Notes: generated by a model from the letters alone, not told the origin. A DNA stretch of 64,000 nt from CALAED01 sp036378315 (GCA_036378315.1 DASUWU010000074.1:35909-99908), one strand, 5' to 3'; positions 43,072 through 52,246 are shown, counted from the first letter of the stretch. Translations and numbers: made by a program.

Positions 43072-43149
43072 CCCTGCCACCTCCCTGCCCTGAGTCCCGG
43101 CCCGGCTGCCGGCCAGGCTCCGTTGCCTGTCAGTTGCCTCATGTACGCG

Positions 43150-44328
43150 TCACTTCCCACGCCGTTCCCGGTCGTTCCCGGCCGGCGGCGGCCCCGGCGC
43201 GCCCGGCACCCGTTCGGCGAACAGCCGCCGTACGCCGGGCTCGGCGCGCAGCAGGTCGAGGGCCATCGCGGCATGTCCGGGTAGGTACCCGTTCCCGATC
43301 AGCATCGTCACATCCGCGGCCAGTCCCTCGGCGCCGAGCGCGGCGGCGGGGAACGACGTCGCCATCGAAAAGAAGATCACCGTGCCGCCCTGGGCGGTGG
43401 CCAGGATCGCGCCGTGCTCGCAGCCCGGCACGTCCACGCACACCACGGTGACGTCGGCCGGGCCGCCGGCGCCGGCCACCGCGGCGCCGAGGGCGAGCGG
43501 GTCGCGGGCGTCGGCCACCACCACCCGGTCGGCCAGGCGGGCCCGCGCCAGCCGGGCCGCCTCCTCCTCGGTGGGCACGACACCGATCGCGGCGCGCGCG
43601 CCGGCGCGGCGGGCGGCGGCGAGAGCGAGCGAGCCGCTCTTGCCCGCGCCGCCCAGCACCGCCACGACCGGGGCGTCGTAGGACCTGACGACCCGCCGGG
43701 TCAGCGCGGGCGCGCCGCACACGTCCATGACCGCGAGGGCCAGCTCGCCGGGCAGGTCGGTGGGCAGCACCGCGGCGACCGACCGGGCGAACAGGATCGC
43801 GTGCCCGTCGGCGGGGATCTGCTCGCCACGGCCGTCCCAGCGGGCCAGCCCGTCGGTGATGGCCAGCGGGGTCAAGGTCAGCGAGACGAGGGTGGCGACG
43901 TGGTCGCCGGGGGCCAGACCGAGCGGCGACTCGGGCCCGACCTCATCGACGGTGCCGATGAGCATGCCGCCCGAGCCGGTCACCGGGTTGTGCATCTTGC
44001 CGCGCGCCTCGATGATGTCCAGCACCTCGCGGCGGATGGCGGCGGGGTCGCCACCGTGCTTGCCGGAAAGCTGCCGGTAGGAGGCGGCGTCCAGGTTGAG
44101 CCGCTCGACCCGCAGCCGCACCTCGTCGGGCCTGATGGCCGGGTCGGTGTCGAGCCGTTCCGCGGCCTGCGGGAGCACGCCGGCGGGAGACAGGACGCGG
44201 TGTGCCCCCACCGCCGAGCCGGGCGAGCCGGCCGGTGCGGCCGCGCGGAGGTCGGTAGGCGCGGCGGGCGCGGCGACCGCCGGCCGCTCCCGCCCGGCGG
44301 CCGGCGCCGGTCGCTCGATCATCGCCAC
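43150..44328 (-). CDS. kdd: 3,5-diaminohexanoate dehydrogenase
   Basis: A 392-residue NAD-dependent dehydrogenase. It turns (3S,5S)-3,5-diaminohexanoate to 5-amino-3-oxohexanoate, releasing ammonia. The Rossmann loop VVAVLGGAGKSGSLALAAARRAGA lies near residue 218; the N-terminal half holds RGKMHNPVTGSGGMLIGTVDEVGPESPLGLAPGDHVATLVSL, characteristic of Kdd. GTG 44328 follows GGAGG at 7 bases; an ATG two codons later is possible. It is first in the minus-strand lysine operon; a 9-base tandem repeat precedes it. Confidence 0.93.
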   Translation of the reverse strand: MAMIERPAPAAGRERPAVAAPAAPTDLRAAAPAGSPGSAVGAHRVLSPAGVLPQAAERLDTDPAIRPDEVRLRVERLNLDAASYRQLSGKHGGDPAAIRREVLDIIEARGKMHNPVTGSGGMLIGTVDEVGPESPLGLAPGDHVATLVSLTLTPLAITDGLARWDGRGEQIPADGHAILFARSVAAVLPTDLPGELALAVMDVCGAPALTRRVVRSYDAPVVAVLGGAGKSGSLALAAARRAGARAAIGVVPTEEEAARLARARLADRVVVADARDPLALGAAVAGAGGPADVTVVCVDVPGCEHGAILATAQGGTVIFFSMATSFPAAALGAEGLAADVTMLIGNGYLPGHAAMALDLLRAEPGVRRLFAERVPGAPGPPPAGNDRERRGK

Positions 44329-44336
44329 ACCCCGTC

Positions 44337-44372
44337 CTCCGTGTTCTCCGTGTTCGCCGTCTTCGGCGTCTT
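44337..44372. repeat. 9-base tandem repeat upstream of kdd
   Basis: Four adjacent units: CTCCGTGTT, CTCCGTGTT, CGCCGTCTT, CGGCGTCTT. They lie just upstream of the kdd ribosome site. Confidence 0.8.
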
Positions 44373-44435
44373 GTGCGCCTTCTCCGTCGCCGCGGCGGTG
44401 GTGATCCACCCTGGCCCGTAGATCGCGTGACATGT

Positions 44436-44486
44436 AAATTGTTGCGGGTAGGAGCACATATAGCGAAATTCTTGCATGTAGGGGGC
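44436..44486. promoter_or_regulatory. 30-base-spaced direct repeats upstream of kamA
   Basis: AAATTGTTGCGGGTAGG (44436-44452) and AAATTCTTGCATGTAGG (44466-44482) match at 14 of 17 positions. They lie in the AT-rich divergent region between kdd and kamA and could bind a regulator on one face of the helix. The second copy overlaps the kamA ribosome site. Confidence 0.5.
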
Positions 44487-44489
44487 CAG

Positions 44490-46106
44490 ATGACCACAGA
44501 CGTTCGCGCGCGTGCGACCGTGGCGGAGCCCGGCCCCGCCGACCAGCCCTACACCTACCGGCGGCGGCCGCCGGTCGAGCCAGACTGGCGGCGCTTCCCC
44601 GGGTGGGCCGGCGTCTCCCGCGCCGAGTGGGAGTCGGCTCAGTGGCAGCGGGCGCATTGCGTGAAGAACGTCAGGCAGCTGCGCCAGGTCATGGGCCACC
44701 TCCTGAGCGACGCCTGCTACGCCGACCTCGAGCGCGACCAGGCGGAGCGGGCGACCATGTCGATGCTGGTCCCGCCGCAGATGATCAACACCATGGTGCC
44801 GGCAGGGCCGATGAGGACCGCGGCGTTCACCGCGGCGTTCTACGCCGATCCCGTGCGGCGCTACATGATCCCCCTGTTCAGCGACCGGCGGGCCGACTGG
44901 CCATCGCACCCGTACGCCTCGCGCGACTCGCTGCACGAGGCCGAGATGTGGGCCGTAGAGGGGCTGACCCACCGCTACCCCACCAAAGTGCTCGCCGAAG
45001 TCCTGCCGACCTGCCCGCAGTACTGCGGGCACTGCACCCGCATGGACCTCGTCGGCACCTCCACACCGCAGATCACCAAGCTGCGGTTCGGGCTCCGGCA
45101 GCCCGACCGGCTCGGCGCGATGCTCGACTACCTGCGCCGCTCCCCCGGCGTCCGCGACGTCGTGGTCTCCGGCGGCGACGTGGCCAACATGCCCTGGCCG
45201 CGGCTCGAGGCGTTCGTGTCCGCGCTGCTGGACATCGAGAACATCCGCGACATCCGGCTGGCCAGCAAGGCCCTCATGGGGCTGCCCCAGCACTGGCTGC
45301 AGGACGAGGTGCGCGCCGGGATGGAACGGCTGGCGACCAAGGCACGCGCCGGCGGCGCGCAGATCGCCATCCACACGCACGTCAACGCCGCCGCGTCGGT
45401 CACCCCGCTGGTGGCCCGGGCCGCCCGCGCCATGCTGGAGACCGGCATCCGCGACGTCCGCAACCAGGGCGTGCTGATGCGCGGCGTCAACGACAGCCCG
45501 GAGGCGCTGCTCGACCTGTCCTTCGCGCTCCTCGACGAGGCGGCGATCCTGCCGTACTACTTCTACATGTGCGACATGATCCCCGGCAGCGAGCACTGGC
45601 GGCTGGCCGTGTGGGAGGCGCAGCGGCTGCAGCACGCCATCATGGGCTACCTGCCGGGCTTCGCCACCCCCCGCCTGGTCTGCGACGTGCCGTACGTCGG
45701 CAAGCGGTGGGTGCACCAGGTCGCCGACTACGACCGCGAGCGCGGCATCTCCTACTGGACGAAGAACTACCGCACCGGCATCGAGTCCGGCGATCCGGAC
45801 GCCCTCGACCGGCGCTACGAGTACTACGACCCGATCTACACCCTGCCCGCGGAGGGCCGGCGCTATTGGCGGGCCCGCGGGTTAGGCCCGGCTGATGGCA
45901 CCGCCGACAGCGGCCGGCCCGGCGGCCGGGTTCCCGATCGGGGCGGCGGCGAGCCTCGAGGAGCTGGACCGCGACCCGCACCCGCTGCTGGCGCGGCTGC
46001 GGGCGAGCGAGCCGGTCTCCTGGCTGCCCGTCCTGGGCGGGTGGCTGGTCAGCCGGCACGACCTCGCGCTCGCCGTACTGCGCGACGCGGCGACCTTCAC
46101 GGTTGA
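44490..46106 (+). CDS. kamA: L-lysine 2,3-aminomutase (radical SAM), with abnormal 3' end
   Basis: Radical SAM/PLP enzyme converting L-lysine to beta-lysine. The 4Fe-4S cysteines are C175, C179 and C182 in CPQYCGHC, and all later blocks (DVVVSGGD, GIRDVRNQGVLMRGVN) are family-typical. The conserved part ends near residue 464 (YYDPIYTLPAEGRRYW). The frame then continues for about 74 Arg/Gly/Pro-rich residues through the start of the P450 gene until 46106, overlapping it by 212 bases. A TAG exists in another frame at 45882-45889. The tail is probably either a frameshift product or readthrough, not a genuine domain. Confidence 0.93.
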   Translation: MTTDVRARATVAEPGPADQPYTYRRRPPVEPDWRRFPGWAGVSRAEWESAQWQRAHCVKNVRQLRQVMGHLLSDACYADLERDQAERATMSMLVPPQMINTMVPAGPMRTAAFTAAFYADPVRRYMIPLFSDRRADWPSHPYASRDSLHEAEMWAVEGLTHRYPTKVLAEVLPTCPQYCGHCTRMDLVGTSTPQITKLRFGLRQPDRLGAMLDYLRRSPGVRDVVVSGGDVANMPWPRLEAFVSALLDIENIRDIRLASKALMGLPQHWLQDEVRAGMERLATKARAGGAQIAIHTHVNAAASVTPLVARAARAMLETGIRDVRNQGVLMRGVNDSPEALLDLSFALLDEAAILPYYFYMCDMIPGSEHWRLAVWEAQRLQHAIMGYLPGFATPRLVCDVPYVGKRWVHQVADYDRERGISYWTKNYRTGIESGDPDALDRRYEYYDPIYTLPAEGRRYWRARGLGPADGTADSGRPGGRVPDRGGGEPRGAGPRPAPAAGAAAGERAGLLAARPGRVAGQPARPRARRTARRGDLHG

Positions 46107-47097
46107 CGACCCGCGCTTTTCGACCGCCCAGGTGATCGGGCCGAGCATGCTGTCCCTCGACGGCGCCGTGCACGCCCGGCACCGCGACCCGTTCGCGCGC
46201 GCCTTCCGGCCCGCCGCGACCCGCGCCGCCTTCACCGCCCACGTCGAGGCCGAGGCCGCCCGCCTGGTGCGCGCGCTGGCGCCGCGCGGCGCGGCCGAGG
46301 TCCGCGCCGAGCTGGCAGGACCGCTGGCCGTCTCCGTGGTGTCCAGGGCGCTCGGGCTGCCCGCCGCCGACCCCGGCACCGTGCGATCGTGGTACGAGGC
46401 ATTCGTCGCGGCCATCTCCGGCATCACCGCCGGCCGCGCCGACGAGCTCGGCGCGGCGCACCAGCGCGCCTACGCCGAGCTGCGCGCCGGCGTCGAGGCC
46501 GCGCTGGCCGCCGGCGAGCCGTCGCTGCTGGTCGCCGCCGGCCGCGTGCTGCCGATCGCCGACGTCGTGGCCAACGCGGCGGTGCTGATGTTCGGCGGCA
46601 TCGACACCACGGAAGGCATGATCACCAACGCGGTGCGGCACCTGCTGTCCCACCCCGACCAGCTCGACCTCGTCCGCGCCGAGCCCGCGCTGCTGGCCAC
46701 GGCGATCGAGGAGTCGCTGCGGCTGGAGCCGGCGGCGTCAGTGCTCGACCGGTACGCGACCCGCGACGTCGAGCTCGGCGGCGCCCGGGTGGCGGCCGGC
46801 GACCTGGTCCGCGTCTCCCTCGCCGGAGCGAACCGCGACCCGGCGGTCTTCCCCGACCCCGACAGGTTCGACGTGCGGCGCGCCGGCCTCGGCGACCACC
46901 TGGCGTTCGCGCACGGTCCGCACTTCTGCTTCGGCGCGCCGCTGGCCCGCCTGGAGGCCCGCGCGATGCTCACCGAGCTGCTGGACCGGCTGCCCGGCCT
47001 GGGTCTGGATCCCGCCCGCCGCGGCGACGTCCGCGGGCTGGTTTTCCGCAAGCCGCAGGCCCTGCACGTCCGCTGGACACCGGCTCATCCGGACTGA
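45895..47097 (+). CDS. Cytochrome P450
   Basis: A 400-residue soluble P450. The I-helix is LMFGGIDTTEGM (oxygen activation), K-helix ExxR is ATAIEESLRLEP, and the haem-Cys loop is FAHGPHFCFGAPLA with C345 as axial ligand. It oxidises an unknown organic substrate with ferredoxin partners. The start ATG at 45895 must lie inside the kamA frame because the N-terminal PHPLLARLRASEPVSW is already P450. Expressed possibly with kamA. Confidence 0.93.
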   Translation: MAPPTAAGPAAGFPIGAAASLEELDRDPHPLLARLRASEPVSWLPVLGGWLVSRHDLALAVLRDAATFTVDDPRFSTAQVIGPSMLSLDGAVHARHRDPFARAFRPAATRAAFTAHVEAEAARLVRALAPRGAAEVRAELAGPLAVSVVSRALGLPAADPGTVRSWYEAFVAAISGITAGRADELGAAHQRAYAELRAGVEAALAAGEPSLLVAAGRVLPIADVVANAAVLMFGGIDTTEGMITNAVRHLLSHPDQLDLVRAEPALLATAIEESLRLEPAASVLDRYATRDVELGGARVAAGDLVRVSLAGANRDPAVFPDPDRFDVRRAGLGDHLAFAHGPHFCFGAPLARLEARAMLTELLDRLPGLGLDPARRGDVRGLVFRKPQALHVRWTPAHPD

Positions 47098-47108
47098 ATA
47101 CTCCAATC

Positions 47109-47654
47109 ATGGACGGACCGCCCGCATACCCGGTGCGGGCATCCGACGGGGAGCGCGACCGCGTGCTCCGCGCCCTCAGTGACCGGGTCGCCGAGGGCAG
47201 GATGTCGACCGACACCTTCGAGCGGCGCGTCGACCAGGTGCTGCGCGCCCGCAGCCGCTCGGAGCTCGACGACATCGTGCACGACCTGCCGCCGCGCGGC
47301 CGGCTCGTGTCCGCGCTGACCAACGTCGTGGCGTCGGTGTCCGCCGCCACCGCGCAGCTCGGCGCTGCCTGGCGGACGCCGCGGCTGCCGCGGTTCGTCT
47401 TGCCGCCGGCCGAGCTGACCAGGATCTTGATCGGGCGGGCGCCCGGCTGCCACTTCGTGCTCACCGACCTGACCGTCTCGCGCTTCCACGCCGAGCTGTA
47501 CAGGTCCGAGCCGGCGGGCGCCTGGCTGATCTCCGACCTCGGGTCGATGAACGGCACCCGCGTGAACGGCTGGCGGCTGACCGGACCGGCGCCGCTTCGA
47601 CCCGGCGACCAGGTCGGCTTCGGCGACCTGACCTTCGTCGTCGCCCCCCGCTAG
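47109..47654 (+). CDS. DUF1707 and FHA-domain protein
   Basis: A 181-residue two-domain protein. DUF1707 (VRASDGERDRVLRALSDRVAEGRMSTDTFERRVDQVLRARSRSELDDIVHDLP) fills residues 8-60. An FHA domain (RILIGRAPGCHFVLTDLTVSRFHAEL then DLGSMNGTRVNG) fills about 100-181 and would bind phosphothreonine peptides of kinase targets. There is no membrane segment. It begins 11 bases after the P450 stop and may be co-transcribed. Confidence 0.9.
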   Translation: MDGPPAYPVRASDGERDRVLRALSDRVAEGRMSTDTFERRVDQVLRARSRSELDDIVHDLPPRGRLVSALTNVVASVSAATAQLGAAWRTPRLPRFVLPPAELTRILIGRAPGCHFVLTDLTVSRFHAELYRSEPAGAWLISDLGSMNGTRVNGWRLTGPAPLRPGDQVGFGDLTFVVAPR

Positions 47655-47671
47655 CCGGCCGGCCGCGCCAG

Positions 47672-48628
47672 ATGCACCGCACCTCGGCCCACCTGTCCAA
47701 CCTGGACCTCAACCTGCTGGTGGCGCTGCGCGAGCTGATCAGGGAACGCAACGTCACCCGGGCCGCCGAACGCATCGGCGTCACGCAGCCGGCGGCCAGC
47801 GCCGCGCTCGGCCGGCTGCGCCGGCACTTCGGCGATGAGTTGCTGGTGCGGGGCAAGGGCGCCGACTCCCGCTCCGGCTACCGGCTGACGCCGCTGGCCG
47901 AACAGCTCGCCGAGCAGGTCGAGGAGGTCTGCGCCGCGGTCGAGCGGCTGTTCGCCACGGGCACCGACTTCGACCCCGCCACCTCCGGGCGCGAGTTCAC
48001 CCTCCTGATGGCCGACTACACCATCGCGGTCATGGGCCGGCGGCTGTCCCAGCTGCTCGAAGTCACGGCGCCGCGGGTCAAGCTGCACGTCCGGCTGGTC
48101 AGGGAGTCGCTGGCCGCCGACATCGCCGACACCATCAGGCTGATCGACGGCCTGGTCGCGCCGCCGGTCACCCGCCTGCGCACGGCGGACATCAGGTCGG
48201 CCGGGTTGTTTCGCGACCGGTGGGTGTGCGTGGTGTCGCGGGCGAACCGGTTGCTGGACAACGGCGTTCCCACCCTGGACGACCTGGCCCGGCTGACCTG
48301 GGTCACGCCGTACCACCAGGACCACTCCCCCTCGTCGTCGGCGCCCATCACCCGCCAGCTCGCGCTGCTCGGCATCCGGCCGCGGCTCGGCGTCCGGGTC
48401 GAGAGCTACCAGGCCGTGCCGCAGTTCGTCGCCGGCACCGACCGGATCGCGCTGCTGCCCGAGCGGCTCGTCGCCCAGGTCACCGACCAGCTCGGCCTCG
48501 CGGCGGTGGACCCGCCGATCGAGCTCGAGCCGATCGTCGAGACGCTGTGGTGGCACGAGGAGCACGAGCACGACCCCGCACACGCGTGGCTGCGCGGCCT
48601 GGTCGTCGAGGCGGCGCGGGCGCTGTGA
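47672..48628 (+). CDS. LysR-family transcriptional regulator
   Basis: A 318-residue LysR-type regulator: a helix-turn-helix (LNLLVALRELIRERNVTRAAERIGVTQPAASAALGRLRRHFGDELLVR) and a NodD-like ligand domain. It lies upstream of and in the same direction as the flavoprotein/ABC/AcnX operon. An inverted repeat of LysR type (ATCAA-N5-TTGAT, 48712-48726) sits between them, so it is the probable activator. Confidence 0.9.
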   Translation: MHRTSAHLSNLDLNLLVALRELIRERNVTRAAERIGVTQPAASAALGRLRRHFGDELLVRGKGADSRSGYRLTPLAEQLAEQVEEVCAAVERLFATGTDFDPATSGREFTLLMADYTIAVMGRRLSQLLEVTAPRVKLHVRLVRESLAADIADTIRLIDGLVAPPVTRLRTADIRSAGLFRDRWVCVVSRANRLLDNGVPTLDDLARLTWVTPYHQDHSPSSSAPITRQLALLGIRPRLGVRVESYQAVPQFVAGTDRIALLPERLVAQVTDQLGLAAVDPPIELEPIVETLWWHEEHEHDPAHAWLRGLVVEAARAL

Positions 48629-48711
48629 CCCGCCGGCGGCGGGCGGCGGCCGGCCGGCCCGCCGAGCGGGGGCCGCGACAGCCCCGTCATCACCGGCCGG
48701 CCGGCGGTCCC

Positions 48712-48726
48712 ATCAATGGCGTTGAT
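48712..48726. promoter_or_regulatory. LysR-type binding site in front of the AcnX operon
   Basis: ATCAA-TGGCG-TTGAT is a perfect inverted repeat with the T-N11-A frame used by LysR proteins. It lies 103-117 bases before the operon's first ATG and 84 bases after the LysR gene. Confidence 0.65.
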
Positions 48727-48828
48727 AGCGGACAGGTCTTTTCTTTATTTCCGGCCGCGTCAGCGCAGTTCATAGCATCTCGGGCAACGCAGCCTGCCCG
48801 TTCCCTGGTTCCCGACGCGAGGAGGGCC

Positions 48829-50127
48829 ATGCCGCACCCGCTCACGACACTCAAGGTCGAGACCGTCGTCAAGCCGGCCGGCGGGACCCGGGGCCACGAG
48901 ATCAGCGCCGACGTCTGCGTCGTGGGCGCCGGCATCGCCGGCACGTCGGCGGCGATCGAGTCGGCCCGGCTGGGCCGCGACGTCGTCCTGGTGGACGCGC
49001 TGCCGGTGCTGGGCGGCCAGATGGTCAACTCCCTGATCGGGCTGTTCGCCGGGGTCTTCGGCAACGCCCCGGGATACCGGCAGCTCACCCACGGCATCTT
49101 CGACGAGATCTTCACCGATCTCGGCGCGCTCGGGCCCGGCTACCTGCACTTCACCAAGCACCACACCTGCATCGTCCACTTCGACGAGGTCGCCGTCGGC
49201 CGGTGGGTGGAGAAGAAGGTCAGGGAGCTGGGCGTCCGCGCCATCGTGGGCGCCGTCATCCAGCGGGTCGAGGTCGCCGACGGGCGGATCCGCACGGTGT
49301 CCCTGGCCACCCGCTACGGTGACGTGACCATCGCGGCGACCGGGTTCGTCGACGCGTCGGGAGACGCCGCGCTCGCCTGGGAGGCCGGGCTGCCGTGCCG
49401 GCTGCCGGACCGGCCGATCTACGGGTCGCAGCAGGCGATCATCGAGCGCATCGACGAGACCCACATCCCCGAGCACGCCGACATGGCGGCACGGCTGGCC
49501 GAGCGGCACGCCGACTACGGGCTGACCCGCCGGGACGGGCTGGCGTTCTACTTCCCCGGCCGGGCCACCGCGGTGTTGAACATGACCCACATCGAGGCGC
49601 CGCTCGATCCCGTCCGGGCGTCGGACGCGCAGCTGGACGGGCGGACCCAGGCCGACAGGGCGCTGGAGTTCCTGCGCCGGGAGTACCCGGAGGCGTTCGG
49701 CGCCGCGCGGATGCGGGCGTACGGCTTCCCCGGCCGCCGCCAGACCCGCTGGATCAAGGCCCGGCACCAGCTCACCGTGGAGGAGGTGCGGGCCGGCACC
49801 AAGTTCGACGACGCGGTCGCGCGGACCGCCTGGCCGATCGAGCTGCACGACCGGGTCACCGGGTATGTCTGGGAGACCTTCGACGCCGACCATGTCCACT
49901 ACGTGCCGCTGCGGTCCATGACCCCGCCCGACGTCCACAACCTGCTCGCCGCCGGGCGCTGCGTCGACGGCGACCCCGCCGCCCTGTCCAGCGTCCGGGT
50001 GATGGGGCCGTGCGCGGCCATGGGCGCCGGCGCGGCGCACGCCCTCGACCTCGCCGGCAAGGACAGCGTCCACGACGTCGACCTCGCCGAGCTGCGCGAG
50101 CGGCTGCGCCAGAACCTCGAGGACTGA
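48829..50127 (+). CDS. FAD-dependent oxidoreductase (FAD_oxidored/PF12831-type)
   Basis: A 432-residue flavoprotein. The FAD loop VVGAGIAGTSAAIESARLGRDVVLVDA is at about 27-53, then GGQMVNSLIGLFAGVFGN and a late FAD block NLLAAGRCVDGDPAALSSVRVMGPCAAMGAGAAHAL. It may oxidise or reduce a small organic acid; the substrate is not known. ATG 48829 follows GAGGAGGG. It leads the operon with the ABC transporter and the AcnX and IlvD enzymes. Confidence 0.88.
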   Translation: MPHPLTTLKVETVVKPAGGTRGHEISADVCVVGAGIAGTSAAIESARLGRDVVLVDALPVLGGQMVNSLIGLFAGVFGNAPGYRQLTHGIFDEIFTDLGALGPGYLHFTKHHTCIVHFDEVAVGRWVEKKVRELGVRAIVGAVIQRVEVADGRIRTVSLATRYGDVTIAATGFVDASGDAALAWEAGLPCRLPDRPIYGSQQAIIERIDETHIPEHADMAARLAERHADYGLTRRDGLAFYFPGRATAVLNMTHIEAPLDPVRASDAQLDGRTQADRALEFLRREYPEAFGAARMRAYGFPGRRQTRWIKARHQLTVEEVRAGTKFDDAVARTAWPIELHDRVTGYVWETFDADHVHYVPLRSMTPPDVHNLLAAGRCVDGDPAALSSVRVMGPCAAMGAGAAHALDLAGKDSVHDVDLAELRERLRQNLED

Positions 50128-50245
50128 GCGGAGGAACGAGCGGAGGACCGAGAGGACCGAGCGGAGGACACAGCGAGGAGCCGGCCGGAGTCCGACAACC
50201 AGCGGCGTCCACGAGCGCCCATTGGCATAGCCCGAGGAGGAGCAC

Positions 50246-51358
50246 ATGGGGAGAAACAGTTGGACGGGGGATCGGACGGGGGATCAGATCGGGGACCGAG
50301 CGGTCATGAGCCGGCGGTCGTTCCTGGGGACCACGGCGGGAGGGGTGGCGGGAACGCTCGCCGTCGGCGGTGCCACCGGCTTCCTGGTCGCCGGGTGCGG
50401 CGGCAAGGACGCCAAGGCGGGCGGGTCGAACAGCCTCGACAAGGTCACGTTCCTGACCATCATCCCGCTCAACCTCGGTTTCATCTCCGAGATCCTCGGT
50501 GATGTCAACGGGCGCTTCAAGCAGCAGGGTCTGTCCGTCACGATCCAGTCCACCCGCGGCTCCGCGCAGGCGCTGCAGTCGATCCTGCAGGGCAGCGCGC
50601 TCACCACCCGGGCCGGCGCCATCGAGACCGTGCTGCACAACGCCTCCGCCGGCGCGCCGCTGGTCAACATCGGCATGCAGTGGCGCAAGTCGCCGCTGGG
50701 CTTCGTGTCCTCCCCCAAGCACCCGGTCCGCCAGCCCGCCGACCTGCGCGGCAAGAAGATCGGCATCCCGTCCAAGGGCGGCACGAGCGAGATCACCTTC
50801 AACCTCATGCTGGCCAACGCGGGCATCCCGCTCGACAGCGTGCGGCGGCAGGTCACCGGCTTCTCCGTGGGCACCTACGACCTGGTCCAGAAGGGCAGGA
50901 TCGACGGCTACGTGATCGGCTCGGTCGAGACCGTGCTGTTCCCGCTGCAACGGCCCGAAGCCGTGATGATCGACCCGTCCCGGTGGGTGGAGGAGGGCCA
51001 GTGCTACCTCACCTCGCGGCGGCAGCTCTCGGAAAAGCACGACCAGCTGCAGGCGTACATGAACGTCGTTAAAACGACGATGCAGGATGTCCTGAACGAC
51101 AAGGACAAGAAGTACATGACGATCATCCAGGCCCTCCGCAAGAAGTACGACTTCGAGGAGCTCAAGGACGACAAGGTCGCGCAGGGCGTGATCCAGGGAC
51201 AGGTGGACGCGTGGTCGTACGGCGGCGCCCAGCCCGACCTGAAGACCGTGCCGGCCAGCTGGCAGAAGGTCTACGACGAGCTGGTCCATGCCAAGCTTGT
51301 CGACGCGGGGAAGAACCCCCAGGAGTGGTTCACCAACGAACTCGTAGCCAAGACCTGA
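50246..51358 (+). CDS. ABC transporter substrate-binding lipoprotein (NMT1/SsuA-like)
   Basis: A 370-residue periplasmic-type binding protein. A twin-Arg signal (SRRSFLGTTAGGVAG) precedes a lipobox LVAGC at about 49-53, so it is a Tat-exported lipoprotein. The mature part (KVTFLTIIPLNLGFISEILGDVNGRFKQQGLSVTIQ...LQSILQGSALTTRAGAIET) is NMT1/SsuA/TauA-like, a class that binds sulfonates, pyrimidine precursors or aromatic acids. ATG 50246 follows GAGGAGG. Confidence 0.92.
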   Translation: MGRNSWTGDRTGDQIGDRAVMSRRSFLGTTAGGVAGTLAVGGATGFLVAGCGGKDAKAGGSNSLDKVTFLTIIPLNLGFISEILGDVNGRFKQQGLSVTIQSTRGSAQALQSILQGSALTTRAGAIETVLHNASAGAPLVNIGMQWRKSPLGFVSSPKHPVRQPADLRGKKIGIPSKGGTSEITFNLMLANAGIPLDSVRRQVTGFSVGTYDLVQKGRIDGYVIGSVETVLFPLQRPEAVMIDPSRWVEEGQCYLTSRRQLSEKHDQLQAYMNVVKTTMQDVLNDKDKKYMTIIQALRKKYDFEELKDDKVAQGVIQGQVDAWSYGGAQPDLKTVPASWQKVYDELVHAKLVDAGKNPQEWFTNELVAKT

Positions 51359-51370
51359 CCAGGTGATGCC

Positions 51371-52246
51371 ATGAGAAAGACCACTACGGTCGGCGAAGCC
51401 CAAGACCCGGACATCGAGCCGGCCCGCGGCGGCGTGGACGGTCGCGCGCCGGCGGGCGAGGAGTTCATCACCGCCGCCGGCCTCACCATGCGCTACACCA
51501 CCCGCCGGAGCTCCACTGTCGCGCTCGACAACGTCAACGTCTCCGTGGCCCGCAAGGAGTTCGTCTCCGTGATCGGGCCGTCCGGCTGCGGCAAGACGAC
51601 GCTGCTGCGGATCCTCGCGGGGCTGATCCGGCCCACCGAGGGCACGGTCGAGATCGACGGGAACCCGCTGTGGCACGGCCCCCGGCGCGACGACCAGGCG
51701 CTGCGCATGCTCGGCCTGGTCTTCCAGGAAGCCAACCTGTTCCCGTGGTACACCGTCGAGGACAACATCGGGCTGCCGCTCCGGCTGCGCGGGGCCGGCC
51801 GGAAGGAATGGCGGGCCAAGGCGCACGAGCTCAGCGAGCTGGTCCAGCTCAAGGGCTTCGAACGGGCCTACCCGCGTGAGCTGTCCGGCGGCATGCGCCA
51901 GCGGGTGGCGATCGCCAGGGCGCTCAGCTACAACCCCGAGATCCTGCTCATGGACGAGCCGTTCGGCGCCCTCGACGCGATGACCCGCGACCGGATGAAC
52001 TTCGAGCTGCAGTCGATCGCCGCGGCCACCGGCGCGACCGTCGTGTTCGTCACCCACTCGATCACCGAGGCCGTGTTCCTCGCCGACCGGGTCGTCCTGC
52101 TGTCGGCGCGGCCCGGCCGGCTGCGGTCGGTCACCCAGATCCAGATCGACCGGCCGCGCGACCTCGAGCTGCAAAGCGACCCGGTGTTCCAGGACACGGT
52201 CCGCGAACTGCGGCACCAACTCTACGAAGACGAGGAGCGCCCATGA
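51371..52246 (+). CDS. ABC transporter ATP-binding protein (SsuB/TauB-like)
   Basis: A 291-residue ATPase with Walker A GPSGCGKTT (about 73-81), Q-loop VFQEANLFPWYTV, signature LSGGMRQRVAIARAL, Walker B ILLMDEPFGALD and H-loop VTHSITEAVFLADR. The FPWxTV pattern is characteristic of the nitrate/sulfonate/taurine importer group. It overlaps the permease gene by 4 bases and sits between the binding protein and permease. Confidence 0.95.
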   Translation: MRKTTTVGEAQDPDIEPARGGVDGRAPAGEEFITAAGLTMRYTTRRSSTVALDNVNVSVARKEFVSVIGPSGCGKTTLLRILAGLIRPTEGTVEIDGNPLWHGPRRDDQALRMLGLVFQEANLFPWYTVEDNIGLPLRLRGAGRKEWRAKAHELSELVQLKGFERAYPRELSGGMRQRVAIARALSYNPEILLMDEPFGALDAMTRDRMNFELQSIAAATGATVVFVTHSITEAVFLADRVVLLSARPGRLRSVTQIQIDRPRDLELQSDPVFQDTVRELRHQLYEDEERP

